From the NCBI RefSeq assembly GCF_041381155.1, contig NC_091142.1:10349340-10413339 (forward strand): DNA of 64,000 nucleotides. Direction: 5' to 3'. The DNA comes from Argopecten irradians (taxonomy: Eukaryota; Mollusca; Bivalvia; Pectinida; Pectinidae). Of the stretch, positions 1 through 11,264 are shown one piece after another; position 1 is the stretch's first letter, and each line of letters opens with the position of its first letter. Below the pieces are notes generated by a model that had not been told where the DNA came from, searched no databases, and saw nothing but the letters and a program-made list of their open reading frames with translations. A program made the position numbers and the translations under genes.

Positions 1-1232
1 TGAATATTAGGTATAAACATCACACACCTGTAAATATAACACCTGTATATTAGGTATAACACAACACACCTGTACATATAACACCTGTATATTAAGGTAT
101 AACACACACACACCTGTAAATATAACACCTGAATATTAGGTATAACACCACACACCTGTATATAAGGTATCACACCACACACTTGTACATAAAATACCGG
201 TTTATTATGTAAAACACCACACACTTGTACATATAATACCGGTTTATTATGTAAAACACCACACACTTGTACATATAACACTTGTATATTATGTATAACA
301 CCATACACCTGTAAATATAACACCTGTATATAAGGTTTAACACCACACACCTGTACATATAACACCTGTATATTAGGTATAACACCACACACCTGTAAAT
401 ATAACACCTGTATATTAGGTATAACACCACACACCTGTACATATAACACCTGTATATTAGGTATAACATCACACACCTGTAAATATAACACCTGTATATT
501 AGGTATAACACCACACACCTGTACATATAACACCTGTATATTAGGTATAACACCACACACCTGTACATATAACACCTGTATATTAGGTATAACATCACAC
601 ACCTGTAAATATAACACCTGTATATTAGGAATAACACCACACACCTGCACATATAACACCTGTATATTAGGTATAACATCACACACCTGTACATATAACA
701 CTTGTATATTAGGTATAACATCACACACCTGTAAATATAACACCTGTATATTAGGTATAACACCACACACCTGTACATATAACACCTGTATATTAGGTAT
801 AACACCACACACCTGTAAATATAACACCTGTATATTAGGTATAACACCACACACCTGTACATATAACACCTGTATATTAGGTATAACATCACACACCTGT
901 ACATATAACACCTGTATATTAGGTATAACACCACACACCTGTACATATAACACCTGTATATTAGGTATAACATCACACACCTGTACATATAACACCTGTA
1001 TATTAGGTATAACATCACACACCTGTAAATATAACACCTGTATATTAGGTATAACATCACACACCTGTAAATATAACACCTGTATATTAGGTATAACACC
1101 ACACACCTGTACATATAACACCTGTATATTAGGTATAACATCACACACCTGTAAATATAACACCTGTATATTAGGTATAACACCACACACCTGTACATAT
1201 AACACCTGTATATTAGGTATAACATCACACCC
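1..1232. repeat. 42-bp minisatellite, about 29 copies, cut by the left window edge
   Basis: Tandem units of 42 bp built from two related halves, one around acacctgta(c/a)atataac and one around acctgtatattaggtataac. Units alternate between CACC and CATC at the junction and between GTAC and GTAA after CACCTG. The array already runs at base 1, so its full size is unknown, and it decays after about 1230. Because 42 is a multiple of three, the - strand stays open for 378 codons (170-1306). That peptide is a pure repeat with no domain and is not a gene. Confidence 0.95.
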
Positions 1233-2100
1233 TGTTTTATGATATGTTTTTTTATCGTTTTTGTATTTGATTTACAAATATAGCTAAGCGCACTTGTACA
1301 TATCAATTATATCATCGGAATCATGAGCCATCTACTTGCAATACTTTGTATTCTTGTTCATAACCCTTTGAGTGCACTAACTATTTGAAATGGTGTCTTA
1401 AAGTCGGCATTAAAACGAGAGACGAAACGTCCATTTCTAAATTCCAAAACGACGTTGTACGATTTTACAGTCAATTAGTCCTACCTTTCGGTAAAATGGT
1501 GACGTCATATTTTACGCGATTTGTGACGTCACAATCACCACAATATGGGACTTATCGTACATTTAATATTTTATGTACCTCTTAAAACCCCGTGACCATT
1601 ATTCAAAGGACAAATTTCGGTATATTATGTGAGGTGACCCCTCCTGTCGCAAATGCCATTTTGTAGAATAAAGTTTCCAAACAAAGCAATCTATCTTCGC
1701 CAATTTCCAAGAAAATGCCCCTAGTCTGGATATATCTAGAAACTTCAGTCGTCTGCTCGAGTTAGGATTTCGTAAACACCATTATGGTGTCCAGATTGTC
1801 TGACCAGTGTAGCCTGATGTGATTTGATGCTACCTTATACTTCACAGACCTGGCCGTACTGGCAGACAATGACCACTAGTATCGTATTTACTATCAAACT
1901 GACCTCTGTCGATTGGTCACTTTCACTTCCACCGATAGGTCACTTTCATATATACAGTTCCGGGAAACACACGTTACGAGTTTCGCATTCGCAAATATAA
2001 AACGCGACCTATAAAATAATACCTAGCATGACGCCATGTTATAATATAATATTTTTTATTTGTTTTCACACTTAGTCGGACTTTCTGATTGGCAGATACA
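1233..2100. other. Intergenic, nothing recognised
   Basis: No coding signal. A short AT-rich stretch contains two TGACGTCA palindromes near 1501 and 1525. Short open frames here show no recognisable domain. Confidence 0.6.
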
Positions 2101-2280
2101 TTTTCTTCATATACCATGAAGAAAATTCCGAGAATGGCGCGAAAACCCGACGTTATCATGACGTCACAACAGAGATGTCGTCATTGCTACTTTTTCTTCA
2201 TATACTGTGAAGAAAATTCCAAGAATGGCGCGCGAAAACCCGACGTTATTATGACGTCACAACAGAGATGTCGACGTTGC
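2101..2280. repeat. Direct tandem duplication, period 91 bp
   Basis: Two imperfect copies (2101-2191 and 2192-2280) share cttcatatac, gaagaaaattcc, aatggcgcg, cccgacgtta and tgacgtcacaacagagatg. Each copy carries one TGACGTCA palindrome. A few substitutions and a 2-bp insertion separate the copies. The short overlapping frame on the + strand results from the duplication. Confidence 0.85.
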
Positions 2281-3430
2281 GTATTGATTTAGAAAATAAT
2301 CCACTGGAAAATCAATGGAATCGTACGTTTAAACGTACTTTATGTTATCAAGTAATCTGAAAAATTAATCAATAATAAGTATTGAGGTAACTATTTTTTA
2401 ACTTACTCAGGTTATCAAATAAATTTTGTATGCAAAAGTTTGCAAACAAAATTTATTTATTAGATGATATATTACGTTATATATATAATTAGTAATTACT
2501 GCATGACACAAATGAAAAACCACCAAGTCGTACTTCCATAATGTGTTTTTGATACAGCAATAATTGTGAATGCGCGAATCCGTCATTGCGCAAACTTGTT
2601 CAGTTTTGCGCTGAAATTTGATCACGCTAAAATAAGTACTTTTACAGTATACAAAATTTTTTCGATAAAAAAAACCCTTTGCAATACCATTTCTGGCTTC
2701 TGGTTAACCAGTTTCGAGAAATGTATTACAATAATGCACCGGTCACCATTAAATTACGGGAAAATAACGTGACGTCACGTCAGCCGAAAATCCAGTAGAC
2801 ACCAAGCAGTGCCTCACCAAGCTCTGTCTATGAACGTCCCTGGAGTTGGTGTGTACTAACAAATGATATATCGTTTTAGAGTATCTATCCCACAACGGAC
2901 TCCGCCTTATCAGGGAGTCTGCCATAATCTAACCTAATTTCACCGCCCTAGACGGTACAAATAGCCGATAGATAGACTAGATTCTATACACTTAACCGTG
3001 TAGTTGTAGATATTTATGATCGACTAAATTAGGGATATATAAAATCCGCTGAAAAGATGCTCTTTACCCACTTTGGTTTATAGTAATTCTTTACACGAAG
3101 ACTTTTTAGAACGGGTTAAAATACGCCTACAGTTAATCGTCTTCTTTTTCCGGATGCGTGTACCGGAACCGGAAGTACTCACACTTAATTGCTACTAAAC
3201 TTGACTGTAGAGAATTTCTATGCCTTACAGTATCTCCGAATCTGAAAGTAATAACCATTTATTCGAAGTTTTGAGGTAAGAATTTAGTTTAATTTCTGTG
3301 AAATATTTTGATCTAATTTTCCAAATTTTGGCTGTTAACGTGAGGCAAGTATTTACTTGGCGGAACACACTACAACCTGTGGATTAATAACAGCGCTGAT
3401 AATGATAATAATTACTATAGAATGTTCACA
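2281..3430. other. Intergenic, nothing recognised
   Basis: No coding signal. The only local structure seen is a perfect 14-bp palindrome, ACGTGACGTCACGT, at 2767-2780. Confidence 0.6.
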
Positions 3431-3495
3431 TCTCGGAGAAAATTCCGACAATTTTTGGAAATTTATTTCGGATATTACCGGAAATTTCTCCGAGA
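3431..3495. repeat. Imperfect hairpin, copy 1 of a two-member family
   Basis: Ends tctcggaga and tctccgaga are inverted, with internal ttccg/cggaa blocks giving a long imperfect stem. The downstream flank gcgattg also follows the related sequence at 13623-13683. It lies just upstream of a degraded TTAA-type MITE. Confidence 0.5.
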
Positions 3496-3514
3496 TTTTG
3501 CGATTGGGATGACC

Positions 3515-3935
3515 AAAGACGTTCCACCGCCGACAGACCATAAACAATATTCATCATTTGGGTAATCATTGATGTTTAATCGTGTGTATATATGCATAAG
3601 TAACAAACAAATACATATAAACGAATCTGTTTTGATTTTGTTCCCTGCACATCAGTACCAACTTCGCTGGCCAATGGTTTAAGTTCGATTCTATTCGTAG
3701 TAGAAAGAGAATCGGACTAACAGTACCTGTAACTTATTATATATGTCATAATGTCTTGGATTCTTTTCGTGATGCAATTAATTATTTTAAATACTTAATT
3801 TCAAATCAAATAAGAAGCTTAAACTTTTCAATGATGGTAATAGTGTAAAGTAAGTAACTTTTGTTACTGAAGAAAATCACTAGTTTATCTTCTCCTGTTT
3901 TAATAGATGAAATTACCATTCATCGGCAGTGTGTC
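3515..3935 (+). mobile_element. Degraded copy of the TTAA-type MITE family
   Basis: Starts with gttccaccgccgacaga and continues with the family interior (cataaacaatattcatcat, tgatgtttaatcgtgt, gatgcaattaattatt, cttttcaatgatggtaat, gtaaagtaagtaacttttg), ending near catcggcagtg. Both termini are mutated. A central stretch near 3630-3710 is absent from intact copies at 19055, 23583, 30749 and 60354, so this copy is older or carries an insertion. Confidence 0.7.
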
Positions 3936-5124
3936 TCAGTCTGTGACGTTGCAGGTATATATACACTGTATTGATATTAGCTAATGAGATGCGAGTTAAA
4001 AACTGCGACGTCATTTTTACGTTATGAGATAATAACTTAAAGTTTTATACCAATGAAACAAGAACAGGCAAGATAGAATCATTATACTTTAACCAAACAT
4101 ATAAAAATATGACAAATGTTGGATTTTTTTTATTCTGTTTGTAGGTCAATGTGTACTTATGTAACAGTTGGTTAACTTCCAAAACAGCAGTCTTATTTCT
4201 CCCTAACCATCGATCCTCCGGTAAATACGCATGACTCACGACGTCTGGTACTGTAGGAGGTAGTCTTATGAGTCGCGAACATCTCAGAAAAATAATGTTG
4301 AGAGCCGATAAATTGGGGTGTTATAGTTTGTTTTAATTTGACCATGAGGGTCGAGTGGTCATTCATCGCCACAGCCATAACAAGATTTGTTCTTAATTCC
4401 GTTATGATCTATCGTAAATGAGCCGTCTTAAAGACAATGCAATCTTTTACCAATCAATCTTTTAAAAAAATAATTTCTTTTATCTTCGTTGAATCACATA
4501 ATACACTGTACTTGATTTTTACCCAGATAGTAATATCTTAATTCTAATAAAATAGATATAAAACTTTCTCGCTAATCCTCATTTCCACAGGGGCTCGATA
4601 ATTACCAGATACGACTCGTGGTTCAATCAAGAGTACTTTACCGAACATAGCCATGTTTTAAGAGTACATAAGTGGCGAATTATAAGAGCCATACGGTAAC
4701 CAATGTTTTAGACATGCACATGTCATTCTTTATTGGTATGAAACAGCAGACTTACATTGTATATAAGAAATTAATAATCATCACCAAACACAACTGGCGA
4801 TAAACCAAATCGGACATAGATATGAAAGTGTTATAACAGAACCAATTTGTCTGATTCCGTAACCATGGGGATACATTGTCTGTTACGCCACTCACTAGGC
4901 CATTTTATCTAACAACAACAGAATGTGTCTGATTGTCAATTTATTTGCAATATTGCATCTTGAAACGAATACTCACTCTTCCGAACCTTTTAGTATTTAG
5001 GCCCGTATCAGTCTAGTATCCGATCGCGATGATTCTCAATCTGTCCATGTCGCTATCACGAATTTTGTATCCACGTTTCTGTGGCATACTTAGGCGACAT
5101 TAATTGGGCTATAATTGTGCGATG
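3936..5124. other. Intergenic, nothing recognised
   Basis: AT-rich sequence without a coding signal or clear repeat. Two short - strand frames (4045-4378) show no domain and have no convincing splice partners. Confidence 0.6.
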
Positions 5125-5937
5125 TTCGCACCATACCATGCAGCACGATGTTTGTGGGATAGAGCGCACAATACCATACAGCACGATGTCTGTACGATGT
5201 GCGTAATATATCATGCAGTACGATGTGCGCACAATACCATACAGCACGATGTCTGTACGATGTGCGTACTATATCATGCAGTACGATGTGCGCACAATAC
5301 CATGCAGCACGATGTCTGTACGATGTGCGTACTATATCATGCAGTACGATGTGCGCACAATACCATACAGCACGATGTCTGTACGATGTGCGTACTATAT
5401 CATGCAGTACGATGTGCGCACAATACCATACAGCACGATGTCTGTACGATGTGCGTACTATGTCATGCAGTACGCTGTGCGCACACTACCATACAGCACG
5501 ATGTCTGTACGATGTGCGTACTATGTCATGCAGTACGATGTGCGCACACTACTATACAGCACGATGTCTGTACGATGTGCGTACTATGTCATGCAGTACG
5601 ATGTGCGCAAAATACTATGCAGCACGATGTCTGTACGATGTGCGTAATATATCATGCAGTACGATGTGCGCAAAATACCATGCAGCACGATGTGCGTACT
5701 ATATCATGCAGTACGATGTGCGCACAATACCATACAGCACGATGTCTGTACGATGTGCGTACTATATCATGCAGTACGATGTGCGCACAATACCATGCAG
5801 CACGATGTCTGTACGATGTGCGTTCTATATCATGCAGTACGATGTGCGCACAATACCATGCAGTACGATGTTCGTACGATGTGCGCACCATACCATGCAC
5901 CACGATGTTTGTGCGATGTGAGCACCATACCATACAA
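5125..5937. repeat. 63-bp minisatellite, about 13 copies, with 21-bp sub-repeats
   Basis: Each 63-bp unit is three related 21-mers: gcagtacgatgtgcgcacaat, accatacagcacgatgtctgt in type, and acgatgtgcgtactat in type, all sharing (g/t)acgatgt. Most units contain the palindrome TGTGCGCACA. Units near 5690 and 5840-5930 lose a sub-repeat or diverge. Since 63 is a multiple of three, several frames stay open on both strands (up to 318 codons); these are repeat artefacts. Confidence 0.95.
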
Positions 5938-7087
5938 TATGACATCTGGACTATGTATGTTTTGACGATGTCTGATATCAGTACTGTACAATGTCGATAC
6001 GTTGCGCGAAATGCTACATTATACTTTGGCAATAATACATCCTTGTCTGGTCTGGTCTAACTTTCGAGGGACTTCCCGAGCGAGGTTCCGAAATACGACG
6101 CACGTTACCAACTCTGAGAAATTTTAGAGTGCGTTTCATTAAGAAACAATTATTGTAAATAAATTTGAGACTTCAGATTTTTGAACTTAGTTATGAACAT
6201 ATTAATTTGAATAATAAAAGGAAAACCGGTGAATGGATGACGGGGGCCGGTGTTTGGAAAAGCAAATGAACGAATAATAATAGATAGAGGCGGCGGGTGG
6301 ATACCGAATGGAATCTACTGACAGAAATTGTTTACAAATGGTTGTTCATCAATTAGAAACACTACTTGGAATCTGTGTTTTGGCACGTGATGTCATACTT
6401 CACTCAATATGCATGTATTTACATCAATATACAGTAGAGATGATATTTGCTAGAAACACAAACACAAAGCTATGTGAACTACGTGTACCGATATACCGAT
6501 GACAGACGTCCGACGGCGTTTGTTATCTGTACATAAATGTTATACATGTATTTGTGAATATCAAAATTGTTTATATTTGTTCAAAAACCGTAATTTGTAT
6601 TAATGTTACAAACTGCAGCAGCAGCGCGTCTCTGGAGAGTCACCTAACACTTTAATCATACGCGTTACAATGTGCGCGTGGCGCAGACAATGCAATCCCT
6701 TTCCCGGGGGTTACACAATCAGACTAACAACCAGCACACTTTAAATTCAAGTAAATTGTATTGAGGGACGATGCAGTGACATAAGGCAAACAAGTGAATG
6801 GTATCTGTCAAGTATTAAGAATTAAACCGATTATGGTGTAGCTGTGACACCATGTATACGGAGACCGAGCAGGCCCATCGATCAATGGGGCTGGATTTAG
6901 ATAGAGAGGCTGGTGATGATGATTTGATATCGTTTATTCAACTTTTGGTTTAATGTATATAAGGAATAATAAAAGTTATGTCGAAATGCAGTCTTTTGTA
7001 TAGGTATGAAGTTTAACAAATTGGATAGGATAACGGAACAGAAAAAGATGGGATTGGGGAAAGCTAGAACGTATACGCACCTGACTT
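5938..7087. other. Intergenic, nothing recognised
   Basis: No supported gene. A 64-codon frame at 6308 has no recognisable domain. Short GC-richer patches near 6240 and 6620-6720 look unremarkable. Confidence 0.6.
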
Positions 7088-7432
7088 CGAATATACATGT
7101 ATGTACGTACCCGGCCTACACGAATATACATCTATGTACGTACCCGGCCTACACGAATATACATCTATGTACGTACCCGGCCTACACGAATATACATCTA
7201 TGTACGAATCCGGCCTACACGAATATACATCTATGTACGAATCCGGCCTACACGAATATACATGTATATGTACCCGACCTACACGAATATACATGTATAT
7301 GTACCCGACCTACACGAAAATACACATGTATATATACCCGACCTACACGAATATATATGTATATGTACCCGACCTAGACGAATACATCTAGGTACCCGGC
7401 CTATACGAATATACATGCATGTACCTGGCCTA
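7088..7432. repeat. 33-bp minisatellite shifting to 31 bp, about 10 copies
   Basis: Units run cgaatatacat then ctatgtacgtacccggccta. The left five are 33 bp; the right ones are about 31 bp with gtatatgtacccgacctaca instead. The change of unit length breaks the frame continuity, which is why open frames of 76-127 codons on both strands end here. They are repeat artefacts. Confidence 0.93.
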
Positions 7433-8382
7433 AAGACAACATCTGTCTTAATGTCGTTAGAGCTACCGTATTGCAACTAGTGGAAAGTCTGAGTGTTCGT
7501 AGAAAATTAACGACCTACAGTTGGTACCTGGTAACTACCCACCTCCCTGCAACCGCCACATATGCACGTATTAAATAGTACTAGAACAGTTATATATACG
7601 AAATTGCAATGTAGATGTACACGAACTCAGCTATTGTCACATTACGTATATATTGTCGTTGGACAATTATTGTATCATGATACTCTACTATTATGTAATC
7701 TTCGAAATGGAGAAAATAAGGAAAATAATAAACCACTCGACAAATAAGGCATCAAGCTATTTTGTGTAGATAAAGCTCAAAATTCATAACAATTTCGATT
7801 ACACCGTTTCTGCCGACCAATTGTAGTATAAGTCCATTGCATTTAGCCAAAGTTTGACTGAAGTATCTGTGATATCAGTAAATACTAAACACTAACTGCG
7901 ATTAATGACATGAAAATGGAATGAACTATCGATCTAGATAGGGTTCGAACCCTCGCAGACACATTGATTGATTTTAATTTATTTTTACATATAGCAAGAT
8001 AGAAATTGTTATGAATAATTCAGTTTTGTTCATACATGATCTTTCCTAAAATAGCTAAATATATCCTTTTGATTGAGATGATGATCTTTCCCTCTTTTTA
8101 TATTCTTTCTGGCATAACAGTACACTTGTCTTCATTGAACAAACATCGAAATTTCGGTTCAAAATACAGGCTGCGTAACAAACTGTTAACAATCGAGATA
8201 GTTGATAGGCGGTGTTATGTATATAAATAGTCCTCTGGACAGTCTTCTGGTGGTTATGAATCTTATTTTGGCTGGACTTTATCACGTTACAAACAACAAT
8301 AAATTTGATTAATCGTGATGAAACAATTTTATTTCTATATCTAATCTAGAACGAATAAACGTACCGGCCAGTAACGTAAGCT
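7433..8382. other. Intergenic upstream of the potassium channel gene
   Basis: No coding signal. A palindromic GGGTTCGAACCC at about 7946-7957 resembles a tRNA B box, but no A box at the right distance or cloverleaf could be drawn, so no tRNA is called. Confidence 0.5.
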
Positions 8383-8390
8383 TATAAATA
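8383..8390 (+). promoter_or_regulatory. Candidate TATA box of the potassium channel gene
   Basis: TATAAATA matches the TATA consensus and lies 223 bp before the proposed start codon, which would put transcription start near 8415. AT-rich sequence makes chance matches common, so position is the main support. Confidence 0.4.
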
Positions 8391-8453
8391 TGCTTTTCCG
8401 ACCGGCAAGAAACTCTGTCATGTATGAATGGGCTGCACTCTCTAATTATTTCA

Positions 8454-8519
8454 TGACGTCATAATGCTTATGACGTTATGATTTCGACGTTAACTACCAC
8501 GCTATTTTTGTTGACGTCA
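8454..8519. promoter_or_regulatory. Pair of CRE-type palindromes before the potassium channel start
   Basis: Perfect TGACGTCA at 8454-8461 and 8512-8519, with a near match TGACGTTA at 8471 between them. CREB/ATF factors bind this palindrome. The sites sit 94-159 bp upstream of the ATG, plausibly in the promoter-proximal or 5' untranslated region. The same octamer occurs elsewhere in the window (for example near 1501, 2158 and 48821), which weakens the inference. Confidence 0.4.
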
Positions 8520-8612
8520 TCATTATGTGTTAGCAACTGATGGGCATCGCCATTTTTACTCCTGGTGACATGGCAGTCGGTCCAATGAATGACGTTTTGA
8601 AATATTCTAACT

Positions 8613-9203
8613 ATGGCGCAATATCTTACGACACATATGAGGAGGCGGACATCGTTATTAGGTGAAGAGAAGGCATCTGCACACCGCTTTAAACTTTCTG
8701 TTGACGGTATAGACGTAAGTGAAGACGATCTAGCTGTCATCGACATTGTCAAACTCAATGTTGGTGGCGTGGTGTACAAAACAAGTCGACGAACGTTAGA
8801 AAATATATCGGATACAAGACTTTCGCATTTACAAACCTCCGATACAAACTATAACGATGAAACCGGCGAGTATTTCTTTGATAGAAATTCTACAATTTTC
8901 CCTTGGATTCTAGATTGCTATCGCGATAAAGAGTTGCATTTGCCTCGGTCATTTTGTGCAGTTGCGGTAGAAAAAGAACTTCTCTTTTGGGGCCTAGGCA
9001 CAAGTTACTTCAGTACTTGTTGCAAGAAAGCATATTTGGACAGTCTGGATGAAATTACTACTAACGAAATTCTTCTTCAGGAATTTAATGAAATACCCAG
9101 GGAAATATATGCTGTTGAAAGCAAGATAACAACAGAGGAGACGTCATTTAGAAAGAATCTATGGAACTTCCTTGACAAACCGTATTCATCCCTTTGTGCA
9201 CAA
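8613..9203 (+). CDS. Voltage-gated potassium channel (Kv, Shaw/Kv3-like), exon 1: T1 tetramerisation domain
   Basis: Exon 1 encodes residues 1-197 of a 483-residue channel subunit. The T1 (BTB-like) domain runs from about 44 to 140, with VKLNVGG at 46-52 and FFDRN at 88-92. H109, C115, C136 and C137 fit H-x5-C-x20-C-C, the interface zinc site known from Kv2, Kv3 and Kv4 channels and absent from Kv1 (Shaker). The exon ends after KPYSSLCAQ, the usual lead into S1, at a consensus donor (CAA then GTAAGT) at 9204, and joins 10404 in phase 0. The ATG at 8613 has G at +4 and leaves about 45 residues before T1, a normal length. The subunit would assemble as a tetramer in the plasma membrane of excitable cells. 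Subfamily is an inference; Shab- or Shal-related is possible. Confidence 0.9.
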
Positions 9204-9335
9204 GTAAGTAAGACACTTTGTCTAGGGAGATTTTGATTATTGTCACTCTTGGGCTGTCGCCTACATTGTTTAGTGACATCATGCGATGACATGATAGATC
9301 TGGATTCTCGCCAAGAAGTATTTTACCCATTCACG

Positions 9336-10052
9336 CATTGCCATTGTTTTTGTATGATTACACACAAATTTTCAAGCAATATTTTCTCAAAACCTGCATG
9401 GTGTCGTCTTCTATCAAAAGATGACTTCATTTACGAAATTTCGCGTGCAACCATAACACACATGCGATGGCGAGAATGGGTACAAAGCAAGAATTGGTCG
9501 CCTGCTAGCAAATATTTTACTCTCTGATGACTGCTTTGTAAATTGTAAAGCGATGAATTCTCATTTTTGCACTCACGTTTTCCAAACATTTGTGGAAAAT
9601 GGCGACCATTACGAGACAATAACACAAGGTTTTCATTTGTTGGTACCTACTTATTATATTGCATTTTGGGACTGATCCAATTACACGATGTCCGACAGAC
9701 AGCATTCTGGATTTTGATATTTGAAGTTTGTTAGATCAGTATTTCTTATGAAGTATAACTTATGATACTATTGATATTTCTCTCATATTTCGTTTGAATG
9801 TTCCCTTTTCTGCCTTCTTATGCACATTGCAGACCGACAGCCATCTTAGATTTTGGCAATTGAAGTTAGTAAGCACTAGACTGGTAGGCAACCAGTTCTT
9901 GCCAAGTACGCATTCTCGCCATCGCATGTGTAACTAATGTGTATGGTGTATTCGTGAATAAAGTCATCTTCTGATAGAAGACGCTACCATGCAGATTTCC
10001 ACAAAATAATACTTGAAAATCCGTGTGTAATTATAAAAATGCATACGCCAAG
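9336..10052. repeat. Long inverted repeat inside the potassium channel intron
   Basis: Left arm about 9336-9510 and right arm about 9881-10052 are reverse complements with scattered mismatches. Shared blocks include catgcgatggcgagaatg, gtcttctatca and gcatggt. The spacer of about 370 bp holds a diverged direct repeat (about 9691-9745 and 9832-9882, sharing gacag and attttg). It may be a foldback or MITE-type element inserted in the intron; no clear target-site duplication was found. Confidence 0.75.
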
Positions 10053-10075
10053 ACCCCTCTGAGATCGCTGATCCA

Positions 10076-10099
10076 CCCCACCCACCCCCCTCTACCCCC
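10076..10099 (-). promoter_or_regulatory. G-quadruplex motif on the - strand, in the intron
   Basis: C runs of 4, 3, 6 and 5 separated by 1, 1 and 4 bases fit four G runs with short loops on the complementary strand. It lies 304 bp before exon 2 on the template strand. Folding or any effect on transcription is inference only. Confidence 0.45.
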
Positions 10100-10403
10100 T
10101 CGTTACAATTCTAAATATGCATGTCGCTGAGAATCATACAATGATGAGAAATGTAGGTAAATATTTGATGAGAAATCCTAGGTAAAAAAAGATTCAACTC
10201 GATCCGTTCAACGTGTTCATCATGTACCCCCATGTCCGTTATAAATACGCCTTAGTCGCTCTATACTGTAGTGACATTACTGGGCTCTGACGACAAAACC
10301 AATACTCCATTTTGGTGTCAGAACATTCAGGTAAATTCGACAAACCATGCATTATATTTGAGACCGTCAAGAGTTTTCTTTCACAATGATATTTACGTTT
10401 CAG

Positions 10404-11264
10404 ATATGGTCCTGGCTTTACCTGACGCTCACAGCTTTGTCTATATTCACGTTCTTTATAGAGACGATGCCAGAAGGCAGGGTAGACGTGACATCGGACA
10501 ACATGACGTTCGCAGGAGCGGCGATCAGCAACCACAAAATACGACTTCTCGTTACAACCGAACCCCACACCGCTCTGATGATCATTGATGTCTTCTGCAT
10601 GGTGTTTTTCACAATAGAATTCGTCGTCCGCCTGATCGTCTGTCCAAGGAGGAAAAGGATGATAACACGAGCGATGACGATATTTGACCTACTTTATCTT
10701 GTTCCTGCCTGGGTGATCACATTAATCTACTGGGCGGACAGCAACTTTTGGCGCCATTCTAGTCGAGTGCCAGGATTTCTCGTCTTACAGGCTTTCAAGG
10801 TGATGAGAGTATTCCGCATTTTCCGGGTGATGCAGTATTTCCGGGGACTCAGAATCCTGTGGCTCGCAGTTAAAGCTAGCGTTCGAGAACTCTTTCTTTT
10901 GGCCGCGTTCATCTTGTTGGCAATAACTATATTTGCTTGTTTCATATACTGCGCGGAGATTGCTAATGAAAACACTTTCGATAATGCTGTGATAGGACTC
11001 TGGTGGGCACTTATCACCATGACAACGGTCGGATACGGGGACTACTTTCCGGAAACATGGGCAGGCTATATTGTCGGAAGCGTCTGCGCACTGACAGGCA
11101 TCATTTTGATTGGCATGCCTGTACCAATTATTGCCAGTAATTTTCATGCTTACTACGGATTAAGAATACCAACAACAGAAGAAAGACCAGAAAATTCAAA
11201 ACAAAAAAAGATTCCCATACGGAAACGGAAGGTATCTCCTAGTAGACAACCAACTCCCACGTAA
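10404..11264 (+). CDS. Voltage-gated potassium channel (Kv, Shaw/Kv3-like), exon 2: S1-S6 and C-terminus
   Basis: Encodes residues 198-483. S1 is about 198-217 and S2 about 253-275. S3 is about 288-307. S4 follows at about 323-348 with basic residues every third position (K329, R332, R335, R338) and R344, R347: the voltage sensor. S5 is about 358-380, the pore helix and selectivity filter end in TTVGYGD (TVGYGD 405-410), and S6 (about 418-447) carries PVP at 436-438 and SNFHAYY, the Kv gate hinge. The S1-S2 loop is moderate and has no N-x-S/T sequon that I could see. The tail after S6 is short (about 35 residues), strongly basic (KQKK, RKRK), and lacks a PDZ-type end. All key channel residues are present, so it is probably functional. 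The stop TAA is at 11262-11264. Confidence 0.92.
   Translation: MWSWLYLTLTALSIFTFFIETMPEGRVDVTSDNMTFAGAAISNHKIRLLVTTEPHTALMIIDVFCMVFFTIEFVVRLIVCPRRKRMITRAMTIFDLLYLVPAWVITLIYWADSNFWRHSSRVPGFLVLQAFKVMRVFRIFRVMQYFRGLRILWLAVKASVRELFLLAAFILLAITIFACFIYCAEIANENTFDNAVIGLWWALITMTTVGYGDYFPETWAGYIVGSVCALTGIILIGMPVPIIASNFHAYYGLRIPTTEERPENSKQKKIPIRKRKVSPSRQPTPT

Larger units (their letters stand above)
9204..10403 (+). other. Potassium channel intron, 1200 bp, GT-AG
   Basis: Donor GTAAGT at 9204 and acceptor ttacgtttcag ending at 10403 bracket sequence in which the reading frame is interrupted. Removing it joins two frames in phase and gives the canonical T1-to-S1 linker. The intron carries a long inverted repeat and a C-rich tract, listed separately. 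Confidence 0.88.

Noticed and set aside
1..1232. CRISPR-like array
   Set aside because: No unique spacers between repeats, and the sequence is eukaryotic. The same applies to the 28-bp satellite.
170..1306. 378-codon open frame on the - strand
   Set aside because: Pure translation of a 42-bp tandem repeat; 42 is divisible by three so no stop arises. No domain.
5104..6060. Open frames of up to 318 codons on both strands
   Set aside because: Produced by the 63-bp array in several frames at once, which a real gene would not show.
7930..7970. tRNA gene suggested by GGGTTCGAACCC
   Set aside because: No A box at the right distance and no cloverleaf on either strand.
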